Assembly: GCA_963705355.1 (NCBI GenBank)
Contig: OY970070.1
Coordinates: 1,736,001-1,800,000 of the forward strand
Length of the DNA stretch: 64,000 bases
Source of the DNA: COMBO-56-21 sp963705355
GTDB taxonomy: Archaea > Thermoplasmatota > Thermoplasmata > UBA10834
Direction: 5' to 3'
Shown: in pieces, positions 51,869-60,569 of the stretch
Numbering within the stretch: the first letter of the stretch is position 1
Layout: each line of letters opens with the position of its first letter
Program-made: the position numbers and the translations under genes
The notes under the pieces: model-generated
The model's database searches: none
Seen by the model: only the letters and a program-made list of their open reading frames with translations
What the model was told of the DNA's origin: nothing

Positions 51869-53326
51869 TCAACCTTTTCTCATCAGAGTCTTCTCGGCGT
51901 CCTTCACGACCTTCGAGAGTTCCCTCTCCACGTCCTTGTCGAGCGGTGTGGGTCGGTGCTCCTTGAGGATCTTCTTCACTGTGTCCCTTGCGACTTCTTG
52001 GAGCGGTCTCACGCCCTCCTTCCTCGCCTTCTCGGCCGTGCGCTTGTCGTAGAGGGCGGAGTTTCTGATCTCGCCCTTCTTCAGATACTTCATCGTGTGT
52101 TGCTGTGCCAGGAAGTTGCCCATGTGACCGACCCTGTCGATGACGTCCACGGCCAAGGTGTCGGCGTCGACATCGAATCCCCTGGCCGCTCTGAACACAT
52201 CGGCGTAGACCTCGTTGTCCACCACGAGCATCTCGTAGCTCGCGGCGTTCTCCCATGCGCCGCCCATCCCGGAGAGGTTGTCAGCGCCTGCGAGCGCTGG
52301 AAGAAGTGCCGCCTGCATGCGTTCGATGCCCGCCTGCATGTCGAACATGTTCCCGTCCATGGCGACACCATAGACATCTGCTATCATCCTGTACTTGTGA
52401 GCGATCTGCACCGTGGCCGCGGATGCGAGAGCCATCTCGGGCATTCCCCAGACGTTCTTTCCCGTGCGCAGGTCCATGATGCTGAGCCTGCCAGAGTACT
52501 GAATCGGGATCTTGTTCGTGACCGTGTGCACGAGCACGATGCCCGCTAGCAACTCGGCGTTCTGCTGGGCGAGGCCCCCTGCGATTGTTATCGGCGCGGT
52601 ACCGCCGGCGATCGGGCAGGGGACGAGGTCGACGGGGACTCCGTACTCCGCTCCTCTGACCATCACATCGGCCGCGTGGGCGTCGTACGTGAGCGGGCTG
52701 CTGGGCGAGCCGTAGACGTCCAGCAGAGGCCTCTTCCTGAGCTCTTCGAGGCCGCCCGTTACGCACGCCCACATCTTGGCGAGTATGTCCATGGACTCGA
52801 CGTTCAGCGCGTAGCCCGAGATGCACTTGCTTGAGTTCTTCATCATCGCCTCTTGCGTCTTGATCACGAGCATCTCGGGAGGCACGTCGGTCGCCACGAC
52901 GAGATTCGAGATCGAGTGGCAGTACTCTAGTGCATCCATTATCCTCGTCACCTTCTCCACATCCTCGACCGTGGACATCCTCGACTCGCCGGTCTCGAGA
53001 TCCAGTATGGAAGGATTGCCGCCCAGAGCGTGCGCGTACATCGTCTCCCCGTCGTACCTCATGTTGTTCTTAGGATCTCTCGCGCAGTATGTCCCGTAAG
53101 GCATGATGTGCTTGATCGTCTCCTTGACAAGGCTCCTCGGGAATGTGACGACATCCTTCCTGGTCGGGTGCGCGACTGCACCTGCCTTCAGAAGCCTCTT
53201 CCGGGCGTCGGGGCTGTCGAACCTGACGCCCGTTTTCTCGAGTATCTTGAAAGACGCCTCCTCGATCGCGTCGACTTGGTCGTCCGTAAGCACCTTCAGT
53301 TTGTACCTTACCTTCTGGCCCTGCAT
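51869..53326 (-). CDS. MttB-family (trimethylamine/betaine-type) methyltransferase without pyrrolysine
   Basis: From ATG 53326 the protein has 485 residues, the usual MttB superfamily length, and reads through without an internal TAG, so it lacks pyrrolysine. Family landmarks are EEASFKILEKTGVRFDSP, ALGGNPSILDLETGESR, GYALNVESMDILAKMW and PCPIAGGTAPITIAGGLAQQ. Non-pyrrolysine members such as MtgB demethylate glycine betaine or other quaternary amines and pass the methyl group to a corrinoid protein. No corrinoid protein or second methyltransferase is adjacent, so the substrate is open. A TTG at 53353 is an alternative start. Confidence 0.87.
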   Translation of the reverse strand: MQGQKVRYKLKVLTDDQVDAIEEASFKILEKTGVRFDSPDARKRLLKAGAVAHPTRKDVVTFPRSLVKETIKHIMPYGTYCARDPKNNMRYDGETMYAHALGGNPSILDLETGESRMSTVEDVEKVTRIMDALEYCHSISNLVVATDVPPEMLVIKTQEAMMKNSSKCISGYALNVESMDILAKMWACVTGGLEELRKRPLLDVYGSPSSPLTYDAHAADVMVRGAEYGVPVDLVPCPIAGGTAPITIAGGLAQQNAELLAGIVLVHTVTNKIPIQYSGRLSIMDLRTGKNVWGMPEMALASAATVQIAHKYRMIADVYGVAMDGNMFDMQAGIERMQAALLPALAGADNLSGMGGAWENAASYEMLVVDNEVYADVFRAARGFDVDADTLAVDVIDRVGHMGNFLAQQHTMKYLKKGEIRNSALYDKRTAEKARKEGVRPLQEVARDTVKKILKEHRPTPLDKDVERELSKVVKDAEKTLMRKG

Positions 53327-53441
53327 CTTGCTCGCCTCATCGGCCTCCGCCAAACCCTCTCGGAGGAACCGATTGTTTGGAGCTATAGCGAACTCTTACT
53401 AATACGTGTTGATTGCGAGCCCAGGTCGTCTGGCGTCCTTG

Positions 53442-53930
53442 TCAGGTCTTGAGCTTCGCGGCGAGGCGTGCGATCTTCTTCCCCAGCTCCCTGCAGTACT
53501 CGACCTCATCCTTACCCGGAGCTTCTACAGCCGTGGGTCCGTAGTGCTTGTCGTCGTGCCTGCCCTGGACGACCATGCCATGGATTAGCATCGCATGAAG
53601 TATCGCGAGGTTCGTTGTCTCCGCGCCGCATGCGGTGCCACCAGAGCTTGTGAACGCCCCGCCGACCTTTCCCACGAGCTTCCCGTGTATCTTGTTGGTC
53701 TTGTCGATGAACTCCTTCAGCTTGCCGGACATGTCTCCGTAGTAAGTTGGCGAGCCCATGATGATCCCATCCGCTTCCAGCAGATCCTTCAGAGACGCCC
53801 TGTCGACGTTCTTGAGAACGACCTCGGTCTCCGGAACCTCCTTGGCCCCCTCTGCAACCGCTTCCGCCATCTTCTCCGTGTTTCCCGTTCTCGAATCGTA
53901 GATCACAATTATCTGGGTCACTCGCGCCAC
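53442..53930 (-). CDS. Flavodoxin-like (WrbA-type) FMN protein
   Basis: The 162-residue protein starts at GTG 53930. It shows the FMN phosphate loop IVIYDSRTGNTEKMAEAV, the second loop GIIMGSPTYYGDMSGKLK and the third GAFTSSGGTACGAETTNLA, in line with the flavodoxin/NAD(P)H:quinone oxidoreductase WrbA family. It probably transfers electrons in the cytoplasm. It lies upstream of the MttB-family gene on the same strand (115-base gap), so a redox link, for instance reactivation of a corrinoid, is possible but unproven. Confidence 0.9.
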   Translation of the reverse strand: MARVTQIIVIYDSRTGNTEKMAEAVAEGAKEVPETEVVLKNVDRASLKDLLEADGIIMGSPTYYGDMSGKLKEFIDKTNKIHGKLVGKVGGAFTSSGGTACGAETTNLAILHAMLIHGMVVQGRHDDKHYGPTAVEAPGKDEVEYCRELGKKIARLAAKLKT

Positions 53931-54071
53931 CTATTCAGCCCCCCCTTCTGATACGCAAGCCGGTATATGGGCATTACACCTCGGAGGCGCTCTGTAACGC
54001 CGTCAAGTTCATATTCAACCTCTCAATGAACTCGCCCGTAAGCGTGCTGTTTTGGTTCGCTTGGTGATGTC

Positions 54072-55514
54072 GTGAACAGCAACGGTGGAAACAACGGGAA
54101 GAGCAGACACTATGCCACATTCGTCCTGCTGTTGCTCGCCTCCATCGCCATCATGGTCATGTACGTGGAGGCGATGGCCTTCCCCTCGCTCCCGAAGGTG
54201 ATGCTCGACTTCGGCCTCACACCCACAGACTACGCGCTCGCCTCCTGGGTCGTCACGATATACCTGGTTGTCGGATGCGTCGCGATTCCCGTCTTCGGCA
54301 AGCTCGGGGACATCTACGGCAAGAAGAAGATGCTCCTGATCGCCATGCTGATCTACAGCTGCATGGTGACGCTCACTGGCTTCTCTAGAGACTTCTCCAG
54401 CTCGATATATGTGATGATATTGCTTCGAGGGTTCCAGGGGCTGGCCATGTGCATGTTCCCGCTGGCATTCTCGATAATCAGAGACGAGTTCCCGAGGGAC
54501 AGGATAGCCGTCGCCCAAGGCGTCATTTCCGCGATGTTCGGGGTCGGGACCGCAGTTGGCTTCGTCGTTGGCGGCACGGTGACCGACAGGCTCGGGTGGC
54601 AATGGACGTATCACACCGTCGCGCCGTTCGCGTTCCTCGCGACTGGAGTAGTCGCGTGGAAGGTCAGGGAATCGCCCGTGCGCATGAAGGCCAAGCCGGA
54701 CTATGTAGGCGCAGCTCTGCTGGGCGCCGGCCTCGTTTCATTCCTAGTCGGCGTCACCGAGGCGCGAAACCGCGGTTGGACTGACCCTTTGATTGTCGCA
54801 CTTCTCGTGGCTGCAGCCAGCCTGATGGTGGTGTTCGCTTTCTGGCTTGGGCGTGCCCGCGACCCCCTCATAAGGCCTGCCCTGCTCAAGGAGAGGAACA
54901 TTGCCCTCACCAGCATCATCGCGTTCATAATCGGATTTGCGTTGTTCACAGCCTATCAGACGATAGCGTCTTTGGCGGGCTTCAACTTCAACCTCGACGC
55001 GACTCAGATTGGCATTCTGATGTTGCCCACCTCTGCCGTCACGCTCGTATTGGGCCCGACGGTCGGGCTGATGGTGAAAAGGCATGGCCCCAAATGGCCG
55101 ATGGCCATAGGCATGGTCATCTCGATCGTGGGCTTCATAATGCTGGCCATGCACCATTATACGAAACTGGACATCATGACGTGGGTCACCGTGACAGGTG
55201 CGGGGAACAGCTTTGCCATGGTCGGTTCCATAAACATGATCATCATCTCGACGCCTGTCGTGGAGACGGCGATATCTACAGCCATGAACACCGTTCTCCG
55301 GACGAGCGGGTCTGTCGTGGGGCCTGCAATCGCAGCTGTCGTGATCTCTCAGAATTCGCACCCGGTCATGCAGCCAGGCGGAATCCCGACCGTGCTCCCG
55401 GACGACATCGCGTACAAGATGATCTTTCTCTCTTCTGCCGTCGTGATGTTCCTTGGCGTCCTCGTGTCGCTCCTTCTGACGAACAGAAAGGCGCACGGCG
55501 AGGGCGAGAAGTGA
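54072..55514 (+). CDS. MFS multidrug-type exporter (DHA2-like, 14 TM)
   Basis: The 480-residue protein starts at GTG 54072. It has about 14 membrane helices. Motifs of drug:H+ antiporters are visible: the loop 2-3 motif PVFGKLGDIYGKKKMLL, the helix-4 motif LLRGFQGLAMCMFPLAF and motif C-like GVGTAVGFVVGGTVTDRLGW. It probably exports a hydrophobic or cationic compound; the substrate is unknown. It stands alone, divergent from the flavodoxin gene and convergent with the epimerase gene. Confidence 0.9.
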   Translation: MNSNGGNNGKSRHYATFVLLLLASIAIMVMYVEAMAFPSLPKVMLDFGLTPTDYALASWVVTIYLVVGCVAIPVFGKLGDIYGKKKMLLIAMLIYSCMVTLTGFSRDFSSSIYVMILLRGFQGLAMCMFPLAFSIIRDEFPRDRIAVAQGVISAMFGVGTAVGFVVGGTVTDRLGWQWTYHTVAPFAFLATGVVAWKVRESPVRMKAKPDYVGAALLGAGLVSFLVGVTEARNRGWTDPLIVALLVAAASLMVVFAFWLGRARDPLIRPALLKERNIALTSIIAFIIGFALFTAYQTIASLAGFNFNLDATQIGILMLPTSAVTLVLGPTVGLMVKRHGPKWPMAIGMVISIVGFIMLAMHHYTKLDIMTWVTVTGAGNSFAMVGSINMIIISTPVVETAISTAMNTVLRTSGSVVGPAIAAVVISQNSHPVMQPGGIPTVLPDDIAYKMIFLSSAVVMFLGVLVSLLLTNRKAHGEGEK

Positions 55515-55558
55515 AAGATGTCGGAACGGCCGTGAGAATCCGGGAAGGCAGAATGGCT

Positions 55559-56536
55559 CTACTGCTTCTGAACTGATAACCAGCTCTGCTGACCCTTCTT
55601 CAGGTATTCCTTGACCACGATCTTCGCGGCCTCCCTGACCGCTTCCTCGCTGGTGTGCTTTGGCTTCCACCCGAGCTTGGCCATCTTCCTGTTGTCGAGC
55701 AGGAATCGCGGGACATCCCCCTTCCAGCCGCTCTCCCCGCCAGTGTATTTGACCTTGACATTCTTAAGGCGCGTCTCCTCCAAGAGGATCTCGACGATCC
55801 TCTTGACCGTGATCTGGTCCGAGGCTCCGAGGTTGAAGTAGTTCAGCTTGTCCTTGCCGTGCTTGAAACCGTAGATCATGCCGTCGACGCACTCCTCGGC
55901 CAACAGGTAGGACTTCTTCTGCCTGCCGTCTCCGAGCACTTCGAGGGCCTTCCTGCTCTTGTTGAGCTTCTCGACCAGGTCGAATAGGATCCCATGCGTG
56001 CTCCTGTGACCGACGATGTTCGCGAACCTGAAGATCCAGCTCTTGATGCCGTAGAGCTCGGCGTATGCGGAGACCAGACCCTCGCATGCCAGCTTCGAGG
56101 CGCCATACAGGGAGATCGGTAGGCATGGGCCGTAGTCCTCAGGCGTCGGGAAGACCTTGGCTCGGCCGTAGATCGTTGAGGTCGAGGAGAAGACGAAAGT
56201 ATCGATGTCGGTTCGCCTGGCGCACTCCAGCGTGTTGTAGGTCGCTATTGTGTTCTGCTCGAGGTCCACCATCGTCGACTCCGTGCCCTTCCTGATGTCA
56301 GGGTTCGCAGCGATGTGCCAGACGCTCTGGTGACCCCGCATCTCCTTCGATAGGGTGCCGACATCGAGCAGGTCGGCCTTGACGAACCTGAAGAACTTGT
56401 TTCCCAGGTGCTCCGAGATGAACTCCTCCTTTCCGCTGCTGAGGTTATCGTAAACCGTGACGCCGCTCCTCTTGGCGAGCCTGTCGACTATGTGGCTTCC
56501 GATGAATCCCGCTCCACCCGTGACGAAGTAGGTCAT
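55559..56536 (-). CDS. NAD-dependent sugar-nucleotide epimerase/dehydratase
   Basis: From ATG 56536 the protein has 325 residues (ATG 56551 is a longer option, and its GGGGAT could serve as the ribosome site). The extended SDR features are TGGAGFIGSHIVDRL (NAD-binding), FSSTSTIYGRAKVFP and the catalytic Tyr-x3-Lys in LYGASKLACEGLVS. It should act on a UDP- or GDP-sugar, most like UDP-glucose/GlcNAc 4-epimerases. With the UDP-GlcNAc 2-epimerase next to it, it supplies sugars to the glycan locus. Confidence 0.9.
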   Translation of the reverse strand: MTYFVTGGAGFIGSHIVDRLAKRSGVTVYDNLSSGKEEFISEHLGNKFFRFVKADLLDVGTLSKEMRGHQSVWHIAANPDIRKGTESTMVDLEQNTIATYNTLECARRTDIDTFVFSSTSTIYGRAKVFPTPEDYGPCLPISLYGASKLACEGLVSAYAELYGIKSWIFRFANIVGHRSTHGILFDLVEKLNKSRKALEVLGDGRQKKSYLLAEECVDGMIYGFKHGKDKLNYFNLGASDQITVKRIVEILLEETRLKNVKVKYTGGESGWKGDVPRFLLDNRKMAKLGWKPKHTSEEAVREAAKIVVKEYLKKGQQSWLSVQKQ

Positions 56537-56873
56537 GTTCCGAATCCCCATTTGTGAACTGCCTGAACGCTAGACCCCATCGGGTGATGTGCAGAAAAAA
56601 CTTCGTGAGGAAAGGGTCACTCGTCTGGCGTGCGAGCGTCAAGCGAATTCGAAAACGTGGACGCGCTCCGACGAAAAAGCTTCTCTTGCCTACGGCACCG
56701 TGAATTCCAGGATGCCCGCGCCCTACGTCCAAGCCCATGCGTAGGCCCCAGGGTCTGACTGGCCTCAGTCTCCTGTGTTTATCTTCTCTCATGCCGAGGA
56801 ATAGGTTGATCTGCGTCCATCGAGCGGTCGGAGGTCACAATACGGTTATCTTGCAGTACCTGCATCCGTCCTT
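56537..56873. other. 337-base intergenic region between divergent sugar-nucleotide genes
   Basis: A TATA-like GTTTATCTTC at about 56778-56787 and a weaker GGTTATCTTG near 56844-56853 face the plus-strand epimerase gene. The second is about 30 bases from its start. No RNA gene, repeat or credible ORF was seen. Confidence 0.45.
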
Positions 56874-57968
56874 ATGATGCAGGTTTCCGTAGTCGTTGGG
56901 ACCCGCCCTGAGATCATCAAGATGGCGCCTCTCTACTTCGCGCTCAAGAAGACCAAGCTAGTGCCAAGGCTTGTGCATTCGGGGCAGCACTACGACTACA
57001 AGATGTCCAAGGTATTCTTCGAGGAGCTCGAGCTGCCGGAGCCTGAGGCGTTCCTCAGCGTCGGCTCGGGCTCGCCCGGACAGCAGACGGGCGATGCGAT
57101 AATCAAGTTCGAGAAGGAGTTCGATGTCACGCGCCCGACATGCGTGCTGGTCGAGGGCGACACGAACACTGTGTTGGCGGGCGCGATCGGGGCAATGAAG
57201 AAGCATATCAGAGTCGGTCATGTGGAGGCCGGTCTGCGAAGCTACGACCTGAGGATGCCCGAGGAGCTGAACCGGAGGCTGACGGACCACGCCTCCAACT
57301 ACCTGTTCGCCCCAACGGAGGATTCCGTCAAGATACTCAAGGGCGAAGGAGTCTGGGGGAAGATCTTCAAGACTGGTAACACCGTCATCGACGCCACGAT
57401 GATCTACACTCCGAAGGCGTTGAAGAACCCAAAGGTCATGTGGGATGTGCCATGGGGCAACTACGCTCTGGCGACCTTGCACAGGGCAGAGAATGTCGAC
57501 AACCCTGAGACTCTGGAACATATCGTGAGGGTCGCCACTGGATCGCCCTTGCCCGTAGTCCTTCCGCTTCATCCGAGGACCGACCTGAGGCTCAGGGAAT
57601 ACAACCTCAAGGACAAGCTGGAGAAGTCCACCAATGTGAAGCTGCTGCCCCCGGCCGGCTACCTCGACATGCTCGTGCTCATGAAGAACTCAAAGTTCAT
57701 CATAACGGACTCCGGCGGCATACAGGAGGAGGCCTCGTCCCCGGTCATGAAGAAGAGGGTATTCGTCATGAGGAAGAGCACCGAAAGACCGGAGGCCGTG
57801 CGCGCGGGATACTGCAAAGTCGTGGGCACCGACTCGGTGAGAGTACTGCGGGAGCTCAGGAAGTTCGTGGAGGACCCGAAGGTGCAGTTCAGACCCTGCC
57901 CTTACGGAAAGGGCGACGCTGGCGACAGGATAGCCTCAATCCTGAAGAAGGAGCTTCAAGGCCGCTAA
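56874..57968 (+). CDS. wecB: UDP-N-acetylglucosamine 2-epimerase (non-hydrolysing)
   Basis: The 364-residue enzyme shows VVVGTRPEIIKMAPLYFAL, LVHSGQHYDYKMSKVFFEEL, LVEGDTNTVLAGAIGAM, VGHVEAGLRSYDLRMPEELN, TLHRAENVDN and FIITDSGGIQEEASSPVMKK, all landmarks of the WecB/MnaA family. It interconverts UDP-GlcNAc and UDP-ManNAc in the cytoplasm. ManNAc and its uronate are common sugars of archaeal N-glycans. Two adjacent ATGs (56874 and 56877) are possible starts. Confidence 0.95.
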   Translation: MMQVSVVVGTRPEIIKMAPLYFALKKTKLVPRLVHSGQHYDYKMSKVFFEELELPEPEAFLSVGSGSPGQQTGDAIIKFEKEFDVTRPTCVLVEGDTNTVLAGAIGAMKKHIRVGHVEAGLRSYDLRMPEELNRRLTDHASNYLFAPTEDSVKILKGEGVWGKIFKTGNTVIDATMIYTPKALKNPKVMWDVPWGNYALATLHRAENVDNPETLEHIVRVATGSPLPVVLPLHPRTDLRLREYNLKDKLEKSTNVKLLPPAGYLDMLVLMKNSKFIITDSGGIQEEASSPVMKKRVFVMRKSTERPEAVRAGYCKVVGTDSVRVLRELRKFVEDPKVQFRPCPYGKGDAGDRIASILKKELQGR

Positions 57969-58028
57969 AGGTTCCAGCAATTCTCATATAGTGTTGATGT
58001 GGTTGGCCTCTCGATCGTTAGGAGCCGT

Positions 58029-58547
58029 GTGCGTTTGCCGAACAAGTTCAAGAAATGGTTCATGCTGCAGTTCTGGCGGATACAGCAGGTAGCGCAGATC
58101 CTGACCCTCGTACTGCTTGGCGTCACAGACTCCATACTCCTCTGGGGCAAGATCCAGTGGCGGGGCGGGATAATCTCGAACCCCTATGTCGGCCCCATGA
58201 TAATCCTGCTGTCCATAGCCCTGGTGATTTGGTTTTTCGCCATCTTCTGGGACCTTCGGCTCAAGATGTGGCGCGAGCAGACCTCGGTTCTGATCGAGAA
58301 GAACCCCTACATGAAGGAGAGGATGGCCCCGAAGGAGATCGCGATCTACGCAATGACGTGGATACCGGTCATGGAGCACCTTGGCAAGGACGACCCGGTC
58401 TTGAAAGTGTATGCCGACGAGCTCAAAGATTGGCTGAAGAGGGAGATGAAGGAGGACAAGCTCGCGCCCAGGGACCTGGAAGACATCCTCCGTCACATGG
58501 GCAGCGAAAGGAAGGACCTGTTCGGCCTCCATGACAAGCAAGCCTAA
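58029..58547 (+). CDS. Two-TM membrane protein with cytoplasmic C-terminal domain, unknown function
   Basis: From GTG 58029 the protein has 172 residues; GTG 57999 is a longer option, but a TATA box at 57982-57993 (TCTCATATAGTG) would start transcription after it. It has two membrane helices (QVAQILTLVLLGVTDSILLW and a second ending ALVIWFFAIFWDL) and a charged helical cytoplasmic part (LKVYADELKDWLKREMKED; LEDILRHMGSERKDLFG). I do not recognise a family. It lies within the glycan locus and overlaps the end of the CgeB-like gene on the opposite strand by four bases. Confidence 0.7.
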   Translation: MRLPNKFKKWFMLQFWRIQQVAQILTLVLLGVTDSILLWGKIQWRGGIISNPYVGPMIILLSIALVIWFFAIFWDLRLKMWREQTSVLIEKNPYMKERMAPKEIAIYAMTWIPVMEHLGKDDPVLKVYADELKDWLKREMKEDKLAPRDLEDILRHMGSERKDLFGLHDKQA

Positions 58548-59614
58548 CTGAGGTCGCTGAGGATCCTCCGTGCGCGTTGCTCGAAGGTGTGTACGCGCAC
58601 CTTTGAATGGCCTGCGTCCGCTGTTTTCGCCGACCGTTGTTCGTTCTCGAGCGCGTCCCTCAGCCCGTCGATCAGCTCCGATTCACTGGAATAGTGGATG
58701 TAGCCCTCGCCCCTCTCGAACCCCTCGATATCGTCGAGTCTTCGGTCGGTCAGGAGCAGGCCTCCGCTGCCGAGTATCTCGAAGGTCCTCGGGTTGACGG
58801 CCTTCTTCGACTGCAAATGATGGACATTGAGGCAGACCTTTGATCGGTTGTAAATGTCGTTTATCTCCCCGTGCTCCAGCGTTCTGCGATTGAGCTGCAT
58901 GTTTCGCCGGGCACCTGCTAGCAGGAAGTCCCCGACGCGCCGATGAGAGTACCAGTGAACGGAGTCGGCCCAAATCGCGATGGTCCTGTCCTTGAACCTG
59001 CGCGCAATATGGGCGATCAGCTTCCTCCTCTCGGGGTAGCGGTCGATTGCGCCGATGAAGCAGACATCGATGTCCTTCTCGCCTCGTTCGTCGTGACGGA
59101 AGTACAACTTCGGATCGTAGGCCATCGGGAGGAAGCGCGGCGTGCAATTCCTCGAGAGGATCTCCAAATCCCCAGGCTCATATGTGTAGACAAGGTCGTA
59201 TTGGGGTGCGGCGCGCGATATGATTGGGAACTCCGTGGCGCTGTCATAGGCCCAGAGGACAACCTTGGTGCCGGCACTCTTGCAGTACTCTCTCGTCTTC
59301 TCTGTGAGCTCGACGGCCTTCATCACGAGGATGTAGTCCGGATGTCTTTCCTTGACGGCTTTCTCCAGCGCAAGTGCGTTCGCCTTGTCCTGCGTGTCGG
59401 CGAGTCTTAGGCGGTAACTGCTAGATGAGTAGAACATGATCTCTTGGGTCAAGCTTCGTTTCGGATACCTCCACTCGAGGAGCGATGGCTCTACCCCGCA
59501 CGCCTCGAACCCCGCTGCGATCATGTCTAGGTAGCCTCTGAACGGAGGGCCCGTGATGAGCATGCTGCGGAGCGTTTTTTTCGAAGTATCTTGAGCAAGT
59601 CCCAAGTCGGTCAC
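58544..59614 (-). CDS. CgeB-like glycosyltransferase
   Basis: From GTG 59614, whose GTGA overlaps the stop of the GT2 gene, the protein has 356 residues. The N-terminal half is a Rossmann-like domain (MLITGPPFRGYLDMIAAGFE; DYILVMKAVELTEKTREYCK). The C-terminal half matches the CgeB/glycosyl transferase group 1 pattern: DVCFIGAIDRYPERRKLIAH, CLNVHHLQSKKAVNPRTFEI and GSGGLLLTDRRLDDIEGFE. It should be a cytoplasmic GT-B transferase acting after the coupled GT2 enzyme. The longer frame from 59704 overlaps the GT2 gene and is unlikely. Confidence 0.87.
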   Translation of the reverse strand: MTDLGLAQDTSKKTLRSMLITGPPFRGYLDMIAAGFEACGVEPSLLEWRYPKRSLTQEIMFYSSSSYRLRLADTQDKANALALEKAVKERHPDYILVMKAVELTEKTREYCKSAGTKVVLWAYDSATEFPIISRAAPQYDLVYTYEPGDLEILSRNCTPRFLPMAYDPKLYFRHDERGEKDIDVCFIGAIDRYPERRKLIAHIARRFKDRTIAIWADSVHWYSHRRVGDFLLAGARRNMQLNRRTLEHGEINDIYNRSKVCLNVHHLQSKKAVNPRTFEILGSGGLLLTDRRLDDIEGFERGEGYIHYSSESELIDGLRDALENEQRSAKTADAGHSKVRVHTFEQRARRILSDLS

Positions 59615-60387
59615 CTCGTCGTGTCGGTCGGCCGTCCTTTGGTTTCGGCTCGGGTCCGTCTGAGTCGCCTCCTCACGGCATACAGTTGTAGGCTGAGAGG
59701 CCATCGCGTGCTCCAGGAGCCCATGGACGTGTGTATCCTGGGGAAATCCTTCTTGTGCTTTCGCAGGAGTCTGCCCAATGTTTCGTGATATTTCTCCGGC
59801 ATGCCCGTGAGAGAATTAGTGTACGGATACCGCCCGGCCGGATAGTGGTGCACATTCAGGGGCAGGACGTAGACCTCGAGGCCCCGCTTCAGCGCGCTCA
59901 GCGAGTAGTCAGCCGCATACAGGTGCCAGCTGTCGCATGCTTCCTCGTCGAACTTCAGCCACTCGAAGACCGTTCTTGGGACCATCACGACGCATTCGTC
60001 CACCGTCTGGACCTTCTCCGGTTTCTCGATTCTTATGGTCCCCGCAGGAGTCGGCGGATTCCCGTGCGTGATCTTGCTCATGACCCCCGAGTCGTCCGCC
60101 TTTCCCGCAACGCCCGCGACGCCCGCGTTTGGCAGGGAGTCCATCATGCGCTCGGCCTCCCGGAGGACGTCGTCCGATAGAAGCGTGATGTCCTGGTGCA
60201 CGAACATCAGGTACTTGCCATTGGCGTTCTTGCCCCCGTGATTCAGGGCCTTTGCCGCCGAGCTGAATCTGCCGTCTCGGTTGTCCACATTGATGTACTC
60301 ATACGGAACGTCCTGTTTCGGCAAGGTTGCGAGCAAGCAGGTCCTGAGGACCTTTTCGTCGTTGGATACGCAGATTACTGAGATCAT
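59611..60387 (-). CDS. Glycosyltransferase family 2 (GT-A) protein
   Basis: From ATG 60387 the protein has 258 residues. It begins MISVICVSNDEKVLRTCLLA, then VDNRDGRFSSAAKALNHGGK, with the acidic donor-binding motif as LMFVHQDITLLSDDVL (HQD in place of a classic DxD), and a later ADYSLSALKRGLEVYVLPLN. This is a divergent GT2 branch found in surface-polysaccharide loci. A TATA-like GGATTAATAGC at 60426-60436 lies upstream. Its stop overlaps the CgeB-like start, so the two are translationally coupled. Confidence 0.85.
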   Translation of the reverse strand: MISVICVSNDEKVLRTCLLATLPKQDVPYEYINVDNRDGRFSSAAKALNHGGKNANGKYLMFVHQDITLLSDDVLREAERMMDSLPNAGVAGVAGKADDSGVMSKITHGNPPTPAGTIRIEKPEKVQTVDECVVMVPRTVFEWLKFDEEACDSWHLYAADYSLSALKRGLEVYVLPLNVHHYPAGRYPYTNSLTGMPEKYHETLGRLLRKHKKDFPRIHTSMGSWSTRWPLSLQLYAVRRRLRRTRAETKGRPTDTTR

Positions 60388-60569
60388 ATCCTCGTTCCCA
60401 GACCGCAATCCCAAATGGTGTCGGGGCTATTAATCCAGCGGGGCGGGTATTTGGATGCACGTTCAAATAGCAAAAAGGAGCTTTTGTCGCTGTCGGTCGT
60501 GAAGCCTTTCAACGACGGGCCTGACTTCAAATCGAACGGCAATGGGCACGACCGGGATGTGCAGTCGAC

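Noticed and set aside
54744..55670. A 308-codon minus-strand ORF across the MFS exporter
   Set aside because: Its product is rich in Arg, His and Gly without domain features and is antisense to a clear 14-helix transporter.
56537..56873. Possible tRNA or other RNA gene in the intergenic region
   Set aside because: No cloverleaf with a conserved T-loop and acceptor stem could be assembled by eye on either strand.
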